Assembly (NCBI GenBank): GCA_019415645.1
Contig: DXYV01000002.1
Location: 1 to 64,000 of the forward strand
Direction of reading: 5' to 3'
Origin: Clostridiales bacterium
GTDB lineage: Bacteria; Bacillota; Clostridia; Oscillospirales; Oscillospiraceae
Length of the DNA: 64,000 bases
Position numbers and translations under genes: made by a program. The notes beneath the pieces are model-generated. The model was not told the origin of the DNA and made no database searches. It saw nothing but the letters and a program-made list of their open reading frames with translations. Shown piece by piece: positions 52,416 through 61,679 of this stretch; within the stretch, counting starts at the first letter, position 1; every line of letters begins with the position of its first letter.

Positions 52416-53585
52416 ATGACCGGATTTTTGGTGCGGCATTTGGTAAAAGACTGGGAAAAGACCGAGGACCCTGCGGTGCGGGAGCGCTACGGAGTGCTGT
52501 CCGGCGCGGTGGGGATTCTGCTGAACCTGCTGCTGTGTGCGGGAAAGTTTGCCGCTGGAATCCTGACCGGGGCTATCTCCATTACGGCGGACGCGTTCAA
52601 CAACCTGTCCGATGCGGCCTCCTCGGTGGTCACGCTGGTGGGCTTCCGCATGGCGGGGCAAAAGGCCGACCGGGACCACCCCTTCGGCCACGGGCGAATC
52701 GAATATCTGGCCGGTTTGGCGGTGTCCGTGCTCATTCTGGTGGTGGGTGTGGAGCTGGGCAAAAGCTCCATTGAGAAGATCATCCATCCGGAGGCGGTGG
52801 AGTTTACCTGGCTGTCCGCAGGAATCCTGCTGGTCTCCGTGCTGGTAAAGCTGTGGATGAGCCGGTTCAACCGTGTGCTGAGCAAGCGGATCGATTCAGC
52901 GGCCATGGCCGCCACCGCCACGGATTCCCTGTCTGACGCGGTGGCCACCAGCGCGGTGCTGGCCGGCCTGCTGATCAGCGGGTTCGCCCATGTCCAGGTG
53001 GACGGGTGGATCGGCCTGCTGGTGGCGGTGTTCATCCTGCGGGCGGGCGTCGGCGCGGCCAAGGATACCCTGAACCCCCTGCTGGGTCAGCCGCCGGCCC
53101 CGGAGCTGGTGGACAACATTGAGCATACGATTCTGTCCCATCCGCAAATCGTGGGCGTACATGACCTGGTGATCCATGACTACGGCCCCGGGCGGTGCAT
53201 GATGAGTGTCCATGCCGAGGTGCCCGCGGAATCGGATATGATGGAGGTCCACGACGTGATCGACCATGTGGAGCGGGAGCTCAAGGAGCGTTATCACCTG
53301 GAGGCGGTGATCCACATGGACCCCATCGACAGCAGCGACCCCAAGACCACTGCCCTCCGGGACAAGGTGGCGAAGCTGGCCCGGGAGATCGACCCTGCGA
53401 TCACGATTCACGACTTCCGGGTGACCCCCGGCCCGCTGCTGACCAATCTGATTTTTGACGCGGTGGTGCCCTATGAGGTCAAGCTGACCGATGAGGAAGT
53501 GAAGCAGACGCTGGAGCAGAAGGTGAAGGCTCTGGACGAGCGCTATTACACGGTGGTGGAGATCGACCGCTGCTACGTGCGCTGA
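52416..53585 (+). CDS. Cation diffusion facilitator (CDF) transporter
   Basis: 389 residues from ATG 52416 (GGGAGG 10 bases upstream). Six membrane helices with DAFNNLSDAASS and DHPFGHGRIEY, the paired metal-site motifs of CDF proteins, and a cytoplasmic ferredoxin-like domain (ILSHPQIVGVHDLVIHDYGP). Exports divalent metals such as Zn, Fe or Mn against protons. The C-terminal domain is longer than in the smallest CDF proteins. Monocistronic. Confidence 0.93.
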   Translation: MTGFLVRHLVKDWEKTEDPAVRERYGVLSGAVGILLNLLLCAGKFAAGILTGAISITADAFNNLSDAASSVVTLVGFRMAGQKADRDHPFGHGRIEYLAGLAVSVLILVVGVELGKSSIEKIIHPEAVEFTWLSAGILLVSVLVKLWMSRFNRVLSKRIDSAAMAATATDSLSDAVATSAVLAGLLISGFAHVQVDGWIGLLVAVFILRAGVGAAKDTLNPLLGQPPAPELVDNIEHTILSHPQIVGVHDLVIHDYGPGRCMMSVHAEVPAESDMMEVHDVIDHVERELKERYHLEAVIHMDPIDSSDPKTTALRDKVAKLAREIDPAITIHDFRVTPGPLLTNLIFDAVVPYEVKLTDEEVKQTLEQKVKALDERYYTVVEIDRCYVR

Positions 53586-53661
53586 ACCGCCAAGAATTCA
53601 CAATTTCTTTACCGATTGAAAGAAAAAATCCGCTATACTCGACTGGAAAGGACGTGAGGCA

Positions 53662-54348
53662 ATGGCCCGCAAAGTATTGATCGTAGAGGACGACGGCAAC
53701 ATCGCCGAGCTGCTCCATCTCTATTTGGAAAAGGAATCCTTTGAGACCGCCGTGGCCGGGGACGGCCTGAAGGGCCTGGAGCTGTTCAACAGCTTTCAGC
53801 CGGATCTGGTGCTGCTGGACATCATGCTGCCCGGCATGGACGGCTGGGCGGTGTGCCGCAAGATTCGGGAGACCTCCAAAGTGCCCATCATCATGCTGAC
53901 GGCCAAGGGCGAGACCACCGACAAGGTCTCCGGCCTGGAGATGGGCGCCGACGACTACATCGTCAAGCCCTTTGAGATGAAGGAGGTCCTGGCCCGCATC
54001 CATGCGGTGCTCCGGCGCTATGGAGACGAGGAGCCGGCGGAAAAGAAGCTCACCTTCGACAAGCTGGTGATCAACCTGGACTCCTACGAGCTGATCGTGG
54101 ACGGAAAGCGCATCGACACGCCCCCCAAGGAGCTGGAGCTGCTGTTCCATCTGGCCTCCTCGCCCAACCGGGTCTTCACCCGCAACCAGCTGCTGGACGA
54201 GGTGTGGGGCTTTGACTACTTTGGGGACTCCCGCACTGTGGACGTACACATCAAGCGCCTGCGGGAGAAGCTGGAGGGCGTCAGCGACCAGTGGAGCCTG
54301 AAAACCGTCTGGGGTGTAGGCTATAAATTCGAGGTCCTGAATACATGA
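53662..54348 (+). CDS. OmpR/PhoB-family response regulator
   Basis: 228 residues, MARKVLIVEDDGNIAELLHL; phospho-acceptor Asp53 in LVLLDIMLPG, Lys in IVKPFEMKE; winged helix to the end (TVWGVGYKFEVLNT). A TATACT -10 lies 28 bases upstream. The stop overlaps the kinase start by ATGA, so the two are coupled. Confidence 0.95.
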   Translation: MARKVLIVEDDGNIAELLHLYLEKESFETAVAGDGLKGLELFNSFQPDLVLLDIMLPGMDGWAVCRKIRETSKVPIIMLTAKGETTDKVSGLEMGADDYIVKPFEMKEVLARIHAVLRRYGDEEPAEKKLTFDKLVINLDSYELIVDGKRIDTPPKELELLFHLASSPNRVFTRNQLLDEVWGFDYFGDSRTVDVHIKRLREKLEGVSDQWSLKTVWGVGYKFEVLNT

Positions 54349-55787
54349 AAACCATCTACGGCCGCCAGTTCGCACTGATGGCGGGCGTGGTGCTGCTGTC
54401 CTTTCTGCTGCTGGGCAGTTCCTTTGCGGCGCTGAGCTACCAGTACACCGTGTCCGAAAAACGACAGGGGCTGGAGCGCAACGCGGCGCGGGTGGCCGAC
54501 CTGACGGCCTATGCCCTGACCCAGTACAACGACAATACCCTGGACTCGGTGTTTATTCAGAGCAGTCTGCCCAATCTGGCCACCATTGCCGACGCGGGAA
54601 TCGTCATCACCACGCCGGAGGGTGTGGTGGCGTTCGCGGTGGACAACGACGGGACCATCCAGCCCTCCTATCGGGGCAAGAGCGTGTCTGCCGATGCGGT
54701 GACGGCCACCCTGAACGCGGGCGGCTACACCGGCATGACAACCCTGGGTGACCTGTATGCGGATAAGCGCTATGTGGTTGGAATGCCCATTATGGTGCAG
54801 ACCCTGCTGGGCGGCGAAAATCTGGCGGGCCTGGTGTTTATGTCCTCCGGTACCGCCAGCCTGACCGAGGTATGGCGGGATATGTCCGGAATTTTCGTCC
54901 TGAGCGCCTGCGCGGTCATTCTGGTGGCCTGCGTCATCGCCTCCTTTACCTCGCACAGGCAGTCCCGGCCGCTGAAGGAGATTGCCGACGCGGCCCGGGA
55001 ATTCGGACACGGCAAATTTGACATCCGGGTGGACGTGGGCCAACGGCAGGATGAGATTGGTGAACTGGCCGAAGCCTTCAACGCCATGGCGGAATCCCTG
55101 TCCAAGAGCGAGGAGCGGCGCACGGAGTTCATTGCCAATGTGTCCCATGAGCTCAAGACGCCGATGACCACCATTGCCGGCTTTGCTGACGGAATTTTGG
55201 ATGGCACCATTCCGCCGGAGCGGGAAAAGGAGTATTTACAGGTCATCTCCTCCGAGACCCGCCGTCTGTCCCGGCTGGTGCGCAATATGCTGGACATCTC
55301 CCGCCTGCGGGCGGCGGACGACAGCACCGCCCAGGCACAGTTCGACATTGGGGAGGTCCTGGTCCAGGTTCTGGTCAGCCTGGAAAACAAGATCAACGCC
55401 AAGAGCCTGAATGTGAGCACTCTCCTGCCCGAGGAGCCCCTGCCCGTGTGGGGCGACCCGGACGCCATCACGCAGGTGTGCTACAATCTGCTGGATAACG
55501 CCATCAAGTTTGCCCGGGAGGGCGGCGAGCTCTCCCTGGAGATCAAGTCCAAGGGCCAGAAGGCATATATTACCATTGGCGACGAGGGCGAGACCATCCC
55601 GCCGGAGGAGATCCCGCTGATCTTTGACCGCTTCCACAAGTCGGACCGCTCCCGCAGTCTGGACCGGGACGGCGTGGGGCTGGGCCTCTATATCGTCAAG
55701 ACCATTCTCAATTCCCACAAGGAAAACATCTCCTGCACCAGTGAGAACGGCGTGACCAAGTTTACCTTCACGCTGACTAAGGCCTGA
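54345..55787 (+). CDS. Sensor histidine kinase with HAMP domain
   Basis: 480 residues. Membrane helices at about 9-30 and 182-202 enclose a sensory region of about 150 residues; a HAMP linker (HRQSRPLKEIADAAREFGHG) leads to His268 in ANVSHELKTP, then DNAIKFAREG, GDEGETIP, FDRFHKSD and GVGLGLYIV. Cognate kinase of the regulator at 53662. The HtrA protease gene follows after 37 bases, suggesting a cell-envelope stress role. Confidence 0.94.
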   Translation: MKTIYGRQFALMAGVVLLSFLLLGSSFAALSYQYTVSEKRQGLERNAARVADLTAYALTQYNDNTLDSVFIQSSLPNLATIADAGIVITTPEGVVAFAVDNDGTIQPSYRGKSVSADAVTATLNAGGYTGMTTLGDLYADKRYVVGMPIMVQTLLGGENLAGLVFMSSGTASLTEVWRDMSGIFVLSACAVILVACVIASFTSHRQSRPLKEIADAAREFGHGKFDIRVDVGQRQDEIGELAEAFNAMAESLSKSEERRTEFIANVSHELKTPMTTIAGFADGILDGTIPPEREKEYLQVISSETRRLSRLVRNMLDISRLRAADDSTAQAQFDIGEVLVQVLVSLENKINAKSLNVSTLLPEEPLPVWGDPDAITQVCYNLLDNAIKFAREGGELSLEIKSKGQKAYITIGDEGETIPPEEIPLIFDRFHKSDRSRSLDRDGVGLGLYIVKTILNSHKENISCTSENGVTKFTFTLTKA

Positions 55788-55824
55788 CCGGACTGCGGCT
55801 GGCCGCGCCCGGGGGAGGGAGCCT

Positions 55825-57066
55825 ATGCGAAATTATATGTTTGACCGTGTGCCTGAGCTGGCGGAACAAGTTCCGTCCGCACCGGCCTGTGCGGCCCCCG
55901 CGCCCCGCCTGGGACGCAGGGGCGCGCTGGTGCTGGGGGCCTTTCTGGCCGTGATCGCGGCGCTGACCGTGTTCACGCTGGTCCTGTATGCCCTGACGGG
56001 GGACCCGGCGGAGTACAGCTTGGAGGGAGACAGCTCCGGGCCGGTGGACCCGGGGTTTGCCCTGCCCGGGCTGTTCGAGCAGGAGGAGGAGACCCAGGAG
56101 ACCACCATCCGGCGGGCCCAAACCGGGGACGGCACCCGGCTGTCCATTGAGACGGAGCGGGGTGAGCTCCTGTCGGCGGAGGAGATTTATGCCAAGGTGC
56201 TGCCCTCCGTGGTCAGCGTCACGGCCTTTTCCGGAAACACCGGCAGTGCCGGGTCGGGCGTGGTCATGAGCGCTGACGGCTATATCATCACCAATTACCA
56301 TGTGATCGAGGGCATGGCGGAGGCCTGGGTGGGCCTGCTGACCGAAGAGGCCACCCAGAGCGGAATCTACCAGTATCCCGCCGAGCTGGTGGGCTACTAT
56401 GCGGATCTGGACATTGCGGTGCTGAAGGTGGACGCCCAGGACCTGGTTCCCGCCGAATTCGGTTCCTCCCGGGACCTGGCGGTGGGGGAGACCGCCTATG
56501 CGCTGGGCAATCCCATGGGTTATCTGTATGGGACCTTTACCGATGGAATCATCTCCGCGCTGAACCGGAATATCAGCGTGGGCGGCCATCAGATGACCCT
56601 GATTCAGACCAGCGCGGCCCTCAACTCGGGCAATTCCGGCGGCGCGCTCATCAACGCCTGTGGCCAGGTGGTGGGCATCACCGTGGCCAAGATCGCCCCG
56701 GAGGATTCGGTCACCACCGAGGGCCTGGGGCTGGCCATTCCCATCAGTGAGGCTCGGGGAATCATCAACAGCATCCTGAGCGAGGGCTACGTGGTGACGC
56801 CGGCCATCGGAATCACCTGCCTGGTGGCGGAGGTGGACGGCCGGACCGGAATCTATGTGCAGTCGGTGGAGGAGACGGCGCCCGCCGCCCGGGCGGGCAT
56901 GAAGGCCGGCGACGTTATCCTGACGGTCAACGGGCAGTCCGTGACCAGTGTGGAGGAGCTGCGCGACATTCTGTACGACACGGGCGTGGGCGGAACGGTG
57001 GATGTGGTCGTTCTGCGGGACGGCTCAGAGATTCAGATGTCCTTCGCCCTGTATGCCAACTCGTAA
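55825..57066 (+). CDS. HtrA-family serine protease with PDZ domain
   Basis: 413 residues from ATG 55825 (GGGAGGGAG upstream). A membrane anchor (about 34-56), a low-complexity linker, then a trypsin-like domain with His159 (TNYHVIEG), Asp196 (ADLDIAVLK) and Ser271 (NSGNSGGALI); one PDZ domain closes the protein (about 325-405). Degrades or refolds misfolded exported proteins. Genomic neighbour of a sensor kinase, so likely part of its envelope-stress regulon. Confidence 0.95.
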   Translation: MRNYMFDRVPELAEQVPSAPACAAPAPRLGRRGALVLGAFLAVIAALTVFTLVLYALTGDPAEYSLEGDSSGPVDPGFALPGLFEQEEETQETTIRRAQTGDGTRLSIETERGELLSAEEIYAKVLPSVVSVTAFSGNTGSAGSGVVMSADGYIITNYHVIEGMAEAWVGLLTEEATQSGIYQYPAELVGYYADLDIAVLKVDAQDLVPAEFGSSRDLAVGETAYALGNPMGYLYGTFTDGIISALNRNISVGGHQMTLIQTSAALNSGNSGGALINACGQVVGITVAKIAPEDSVTTEGLGLAIPISEARGIINSILSEGYVVTPAIGITCLVAEVDGRTGIYVQSVEETAPAARAGMKAGDVILTVNGQSVTSVEELRDILYDTGVGGTVDVVVLRDGSEIQMSFALYANS

Positions 57067-57082
57067 CATAAAGAACGTATAG

Positions 57083-57111
57083 GACCCGCGCCGGTTTGTC
57101 CGGCGCGGGTC
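57083..57111 (+). terminator. Terminator after the HtrA gene
   Basis: 12-bp stem GACCCGCGCCGG, loop TTTGT, then TTTT; 17 bases after the stop. Confidence 0.85.
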
Positions 57112-57117
57112 TTTTGC

Positions 57118-57160
57118 TTGACGGCTATTACGGTTTATGATATATTACAGTAAACGTAAT
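57118..57160 (+). promoter_or_regulatory. Promoter and operator of the PadR gene
   Basis: TTGACG, 17-bp spacer, TATATT at 57118-57146. Overlapping it is an imperfect inverted repeat ATTACGGTTTA (57127-57137)/TAAACGTAAT (57151-57160), a good candidate for PadR autoregulation. Confidence 0.6.
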
Positions 57161-57174
57161 AATGAGGTGGGAGA

Positions 57175-57498
57175 ATGAGGGACAATGCGGTGGGCGGCGC
57201 GCTCACGGAGACGACCTTTTTGATTCTGCTGGCCGTATGGCAGGGGCCGCGGCACGGATACGGTATTCTCCAGTTCATCCGGGAACAGACCGGAGGACGG
57301 GTGGTGCTGGGGGCGGGCACACTTTACGGCGCGCTGAGTGCGCTGGAGAAAAAAGGGTGGCTGGCTGCTGCCGAGAAAGGACAGAAGAAAGAATACGCCC
57401 TCACGCCCGCAGGCCGGGAGGCGGTCCGGAGAGAACTGGCCCGTCTGCAGGCGGTGGAAGAGCTGGCGCGGGCGATTCTGAAGGAGGAAGAACCATGA
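57175..57498 (+). CDS. PadR-family transcriptional regulator
   Basis: 107 residues: the winged helix LTETTFLILLAVWQGPRHGY, GTLYGALSALEKKGWL and YALTPAGREAVRRELARLQA are standard PadR. Overlaps the next gene by ATGA (57495-57498). PadR proteins of this size commonly repress the downstream membrane-protein gene, here a DUF2812 protein. Confidence 0.9.
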   Translation: MRDNAVGGALTETTFLILLAVWQGPRHGYGILQFIREQTGGRVVLGAGTLYGALSALEKKGWLAAAEKGQKKEYALTPAGREAVRRELARLQAVEELARAILKEEEP

Positions 57499-58145
57499 AA
57501 AAACGGATCTTGCGCTATTGCTTTGATTTTCTGGACGGCCAGGCGGCCTGGCTGAATCAGATGGCCAGCCAGGGCTGGCGGCTGGCTGGCTGCCATACGC
57601 TGACTTATGAGTTTGAGTCCTGCCGGCCAGGGAGCTACGAGTATGCGGTGGAACTGGTGGCGGACCAGACGGCGGAACAGGCGGACCAGTACCGCGCATT
57701 GCTGGAGAGTTTGGGGTATCGCGTATGGACGAAAAACCTGAATGTCAATTACGCCATCGGCCATGTGCGCTGGCGTCCCTGGGTAGGGGCTGGACGGGCC
57801 AGTGTGGCCGCCACGTCGGGAATTGGGAACACCAGCCGCTGGAATCAGGAGCTGTTTGTGGTGGAGCGGCCAGCGGAGGGGAGCCCATTTCAGCTCCATA
57901 CGAGCCTGGAGGACCGAATCAAGGCCTATCGGAAGGTTCGGCGCGCCTATGCCTGGGGGACTGCGGCCATGCTGACGCTGGCTGTGCTGACAGTGGTGCA
58001 GACCACTCGGGGGGCCTGCGCACCGCTGCCCGGCGGGGTCCTGCTGGCCCTTCTTCTGGTGTTCGCGGCCCTGTGGGGCGGACCGGCCCTTCGCCTGACG
58101 GCCCGTTTGCGGGAGCTGACGCGGGAGAACCAAATCCACGAATAA
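57495..58145 (+). CDS. DUF2812-containing membrane protein
   Basis: 216 residues from ATG 57495 (AAGGAGGAAGAACC). The N-terminal DUF2812 part (CFDFLDGQAAWLNQMASQGW) is followed by two membrane helices near the C-terminus (about 147-165 and 176-192). The family is usually linked to a PadR gene, as here; function unknown. Ends at a strong hairpin. Confidence 0.85.
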   Translation: MKKRILRYCFDFLDGQAAWLNQMASQGWRLAGCHTLTYEFESCRPGSYEYAVELVADQTAEQADQYRALLESLGYRVWTKNLNVNYAIGHVRWRPWVGAGRASVAATSGIGNTSRWNQELFVVERPAEGSPFQLHTSLEDRIKAYRKVRRAYAWGTAAMLTLAVLTVVQTTRGACAPLPGGVLLALLLVFAALWGGPALRLTARLRELTRENQIHE

Positions 58146-58149
58146 AAAA

Positions 58150-58183
58150 CGCCGCCGGATGTGTCTGGACACATCCGGCGGCG
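58150..58183. terminator. Bidirectional terminator between convergent genes
   Basis: 16-bp perfect stem CGCCGCCGGATGTGTC with loop TG, located between the DUF2812 gene and the convergent PTS-IIC-like gene. Confidence 0.8.
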
Positions 58184-58189
58184 CTGCGC

Positions 58190-59278
58190 TCAGGGGAGCA
58201 CCAGGTCGCCCTCTTTGATCCAGCCGATCCGGCGGAAAAACAGGCCGAAAGCCCAGCACAGGACCGCCGGAAGGACGAAGCAGATCAGCAGCAGTCCCGC
58301 CCAGTCGAAGGCAGTGATGGCGTCTTTGACGCCGAGGGCCACATCGTTGACCCAGCCGGCATACACGCCGATCTGGCCAACCAGACCGCAGGTGCCCATG
58401 CCGGAGGCCACGCCGCCGGCGGGGTCGTTCATCTCCAGATGAAACACACAGGTGGCCAGGGGGCCGGTAATGGCGGAGGTCAGAATGGCGGGCAGCCAGA
58501 TTTTGGGGTTGCGGACGATGTTGGGCATCTGAAGCATGGAGGTGCCCAGACCCTGGCTGACCAGACCGCCCCAGCGGTTCTCCCGAAAGGAGAGCACGGC
58601 AAAGCCCACCATATTGGCGCAGCAGCCGGCCACCGCCGCGCCGCCGGCCAGACCGGTCAGTCCGATGGCCGCGCAGATGGCGGCGGAGGAGATGGGCAGG
58701 GTCAGAGCGATTCCAATGACCACGGACACCAGCATCCCCATCCAGAAGGGCTGGAGCACAGTGGCCCACTTGACAAAATCACCCACCGCCGCCGCGGCGG
58801 TGCCGATGGCGGGCGCCCACCAGGCAGAGAGGGCCACGCCGGAAAGAATGGTCACCAGGGGCGTGACCAGAATGTCGACCTTGGTCTCCTTGGAGACTGC
58901 CTTGCCCAGCTCAGCGGCAATGACCGCGATAAACAGCACTGCTAAGGGGCCGCCTGCGCCGCTCTCCCCGGTCAGCGTGGTGCTGCCCAGGGCGTTGGCC
59001 GCATAACCCACGGTGGCCAGGGAGAACAGTACCAGGGGCGGCGCCTGAAGCGCGTAGCCAATGGCCACGGCCATAGCCGAGCCGCTCATGGCGGAGGCAT
59101 AGCCGCCCACATCCACCAGGAAGGGGATTCCCAGCTGCTGGCCCAGAGTCTGGACAATGGTGCCGATGAGCAGGGAACAGAACAGGCCCTGTGCCATGGC
59201 GCCCAGCGCGTCGATACCATACCGCCTGGCGGAAATTACAATGTTTTTCCGCTGCAGGAAGGCTTTGCATTTTTCCAT
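58190..59278 (-). CDS. PTS EIIC_2-type membrane protein (PfoR-like)
   Basis: 362 residues, roughly ten hydrophobic segments (AMSGSAMAVAIGYALQAPPL, LPISSAAICAAIGLTGLAGG). It matches the PTS_EIIC_2/PfoR-type group, which lack the phosphorylation domains of true PTS permeases. No EIIA or EIIB gene is nearby. It is preceded by a strong promoter and a long palindrome resembling a NiaR site; a nicotinate-related transporter is therefore possible, but this is inference. Confidence 0.75.
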   Translation of the reverse strand: MEKCKAFLQRKNIVISARRYGIDALGAMAQGLFCSLLIGTIVQTLGQQLGIPFLVDVGGYASAMSGSAMAVAIGYALQAPPLVLFSLATVGYAANALGSTTLTGESGAGGPLAVLFIAVIAAELGKAVSKETKVDILVTPLVTILSGVALSAWWAPAIGTAAAAVGDFVKWATVLQPFWMGMLVSVVIGIALTLPISSAAICAAIGLTGLAGGAAVAGCCANMVGFAVLSFRENRWGGLVSQGLGTSMLQMPNIVRNPKIWLPAILTSAITGPLATCVFHLEMNDPAGGVASGMGTCGLVGQIGVYAGWVNDVALGVKDAITAFDWAGLLLICFVLPAVLCWAFGLFFRRIGWIKEGDLVLP

Positions 59279-59307
59279 CGTTGATCGTTCCTCTCTCCAT
59301 AAAGCAA

Positions 59308-59373
59308 ATAGGACAATACAGATGTCAAGACACCTGTATTGTCCTATTATAACGGATGAAACGGATTTGTCAA
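59308..59373 (-). promoter_or_regulatory. Strong promoter with overlapping palindromic operator, NiaR-like
   Basis: On the minus strand TTGACA (59368-59373, overlapping the stop codon of the gene upstream), 16-bp spacer, TATAAT (59346-59351). Directly after it is a 14-bp perfect inverted repeat ATAGGACAATACAG/CTGTATTGTCCTAT (59308-59347) whose centre reads GTGTCTTGACAT, similar to the TGTCTTGACA core I recall for NiaR sites. The niaR gene itself is 0.7 kb upstream and carries a related element in its promoter. Confidence 0.65.
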
Positions 59374-59900
59374 CGGTTTTTCGGTGTGCCGCGCCGCTTC
59401 AGATAGACGGCCAGTACGATGCCGCCGGCCAGGAGAAGGATGCCGGCCGCCAGAATCAGAGTGGCGGCCAGGAGGAAAAAGCGGGGGATCGCAATGGCCT
59501 CCGAATGGGTGAAGGGAGAATCCGGACGCAGCAGGGGCTGGAACATCCGCTGGAGCAGAAACCGGGCGAGACCGCCAGAGAGGGCCAGTCCCAGACCGTA
59601 GAGCGCGAGATAGACCCCGGCCAGCCAGCCATAGCGTCCGACCATCCGGCCGATCCGGCCCGGCGGGGCAGGGGAATCCGGCTTGGGAGACGAATCCGGG
59701 GCGGGCGGGGTCTGGCGCAGCAGCTCGTCCGTGGTTACGCCAAAGACCTGCGCCAGCGCCACCAGCTTTTCCACCTCCGGGGTAGCTTCTCCAAGCTCCC
59801 ATTTACTGACCGCCTGCCGGGAGACGCCGACTTTTCCGGCCAGTTCCTCCTGGGACAGCTTGGCGCGCTTGCGGTAATACAAAATGTTTTCGTTCAGCAT
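59370..59900 (-). CDS. XRE-family regulator with C-terminal membrane domain
   Basis: 176 residues from ATG 59900 (GGAGGAATTGATAAC). N-terminal HTH_3 (AKLSQEELAGKVGVSRQAVS), a proline-rich linker and two membrane segments (about 95-118 and 145-170). Such tethered regulators often respond to envelope or energy cues. Its stop codon overlaps the promoter of the following PTS-IIC-like gene. Targets unknown. Confidence 0.85.
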   Translation of the reverse strand: MLNENILYYRKRAKLSQEELAGKVGVSRQAVSKWELGEATPEVEKLVALAQVFGVTTDELLRQTPPAPDSSPKPDSPAPPGRIGRMVGRYGWLAGVYLALYGLGLALSGGLARFLLQRMFQPLLRPDSPFTHSEAIAIPRFFLLAATLILAAGILLLAGGIVLAVYLKRRGTPKNR

Positions 59901-60029
59901 GTTATCAATTCCTCCAATCGGTTCAACGGGGAACATGATCTACAAGGAAATGATACCGAAACTTCCGGCTGCGGTCTACCAAGTAAGGCTGGAACCTTCC
60001 GCAACCGGCGGTTGCGAACCAGAAAAATG

Positions 60030-60539
60030 CTACTCCCGCACCAGAAAGCCTGCGGAATCCAACTCGGCCCGCACCCGTTCAAAGGCGGCCTCGTCCGGAC
60101 AGCGCAGGGTGTGCAGGTGGATGCCCTCCGTCAGGGCGGAGAGGGGTTTGGCGTCGCTCTGGGCAACTTTACGGATAAACTGGGCCACATCGTAGCGGCT
60201 GGAGAGATTGAGCTGGCCCGCCAGCTGTCCGTAGACCGAGTGCTCCACGATGACGTCCTCCACCGTGCAGCCGTTGTCCACCATGATGGTCAGCTCCCGC
60301 TCCATGTCTTCGCCCCGGTGGACGCAGGCCAGCCGGCGCACCAGTCCGCCGCCGTCGCCCAGCACATAACCCCGGGGCGTGGCGGTGATGTTCGCTCCGG
60401 CCGCCCGCAGCAGGGCGACGTCTCCCACGATGATCTGGCGGCTGACCGAACAGGTCTTGGCCAGAGCGGTGGCCGAGAGAGGTCCGTCGGCCTGTTGGAG
60501 CGTCTGTAAGATTAGAGTGCGGCGCTGAGAAGCGGTCAT
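60030..60539 (-). CDS. niaR: Transcription repressor NiaR (YrxA/3H-domain family)
   Basis: 169 residues. N-terminal HTH_11 (LQTLQQADGPLSATALAKTC, SVSRQIIVGDVALLRAAG) and a 3H domain with the histidines HSVYGQLAG, IHLHTL and the metal-linked segment ALTEGIHLHT. NiaR represses niacin uptake and NAD synthesis genes when nicotinate is plentiful. The gene lies 0.7 kb from the operator upstream of the PTS-IIC-like gene and adjoins birA. Confidence 0.92.
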   Translation of the reverse strand: MTASQRRTLILQTLQQADGPLSATALAKTCSVSRQIIVGDVALLRAAGANITATPRGYVLGDGGGLVRRLACVHRGEDMERELTIMVDNGCTVEDVIVEHSVYGQLAGQLNLSSRYDVAQFIRKVAQSDAKPLSALTEGIHLHTLRCPDEAAFERVRAELDSAGFLVRE

Positions 60540-60601
60540 GAAGGTCGGCTCCTTTCCCGCGGTCCGGGGCGTCTGCGCCGGAGAAGCGGAATGATGATAG
60601 G

Positions 60602-60636
60602 ATTATAGCACGGGGCAGGCGACAAGACAAGTGTCC
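60602..60636 (-). promoter_or_regulatory. Promoter and possible operator of niaR
   Basis: On the minus strand TTGTCT (60625-60630), 17-bp spacer, TATAAT (60602-60607). The -35 lies within ACACTTGTCTTGTC (minus strand, 60621-60634), which shares TGTCTTG with the palindrome at 59308-59347, suggesting autoregulation. Confidence 0.55.
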
Positions 60637-60638
60637 GG

Positions 60639-61631
60639 TCACAGGTAGCCGCCGATGCCCCGCACGGAGACCTCGCCGGAGGAGACTGCCTCAGTGGAGC
60701 CGTCCGGGTAGGCGACCTCCAGGGAGAAGTCGTCCCGCACGGCCACGGCCCGGCCCTCCACGGGGCCGCCGGGCCGCAGGAGGGTGACGTCCCGCCCCAG
60801 GGTAACACAGTCGGCCCGGTAGCGGGCCAGATAGTCCGCGTGGGCGGCCGGAAAAGCGCGGGCCATCCGGTCCAGGGCGCGCAGCAGCGCCGCGGCCAGC
60901 TCGTTGCGGTCCACGGGACAGCCCTCCAGGGTCAGGGAGGTGGCGATTTCGCCCAGTCCGGCCTGAACGAAGTCCTGGGCTGTCTGCGACACGTTGACGC
61001 CCATCCCGGCCACCACGGACTGCAGGGCTCCGGTCTCGCCCTCCACGCTCATCTCGGTCAGGATGCCGCACAGCTTTTTCCCGTGGAGGATAATGTCGTT
61101 GGTCCACTTGATCTGGGGCCGAATCCCGCACAGCTCCTCGATGCCGTTGCATACAGCCACCGCGATCCAGGCGGTGAGATCCACCGCCTCCGCGGGGAGG
61201 CAGGCGGGGCGCAGAAGGACGGAGAGATAGAGCCCCGTGCCCCGGGGCGATTGGAACCGCCTGTCCCGCCGGCCCCGGCCGGCGGTCTGCTCCTCGGCCA
61301 GCACAGCCAGCCCGGCGGGCGCGCCCTCGGCCCCCAGCTTTTTCAGATAGGTATTGGTGGAATCCACCTGCTCCAGGCACTGGACCTGCCGGCCCACCAG
61401 AATCCCCGCGGGCAGCCGGGCGGAGATGGCCCCGGCGCTGAGCCGGTCGGGGCTGTGCTCCAGGCGATAACCCAGCCGGGGTGCGGAGGAGATGACGTAA
61501 CCCGCCTCCCGCAGCGCGGAGATGCCCTTCCATACTGCCGCCCGGGTGACGCCCAAGGTCGCGCTCATCTCCTCACCGGAGAGATAATCGCCGCGCTGGA
61601 TGAGCAGGTGCAAAATCGAATCGGAATCCAT
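60639..61631 (-). CDS. birA: Bifunctional biotin ligase/biotin operon repressor
   Basis: 330 residues from ATG 61631 (GGGGAG upstream). N-terminal winged helix (GEEMSATLGVTRAAVWKGIS) makes it a group II BirA, then the ligase domain with GRGRRDRRFQSPRG and KWTNDIILHGKKLCG, and a small C-terminal domain. Biotinylates carboxylases and represses biotin genes. Two BirA-type boxes lie between it and bioY. Confidence 0.95.
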   Translation of the reverse strand: MDSDSILHLLIQRGDYLSGEEMSATLGVTRAAVWKGISALREAGYVISSAPRLGYRLEHSPDRLSAGAISARLPAGILVGRQVQCLEQVDSTNTYLKKLGAEGAPAGLAVLAEEQTAGRGRRDRRFQSPRGTGLYLSVLLRPACLPAEAVDLTAWIAVAVCNGIEELCGIRPQIKWTNDIILHGKKLCGILTEMSVEGETGALQSVVAGMGVNVSQTAQDFVQAGLGEIATSLTLEGCPVDRNELAAALLRALDRMARAFPAAHADYLARYRADCVTLGRDVTLLRPGGPVEGRAVAVRDDFSLEVAYPDGSTEAVSSGEVSVRGIGGYL

Positions 61632-61679
61632 AAACAGGCTCCCCTTTCGGACCAGTCTTTTTTTTATTCTACCAAAAAC

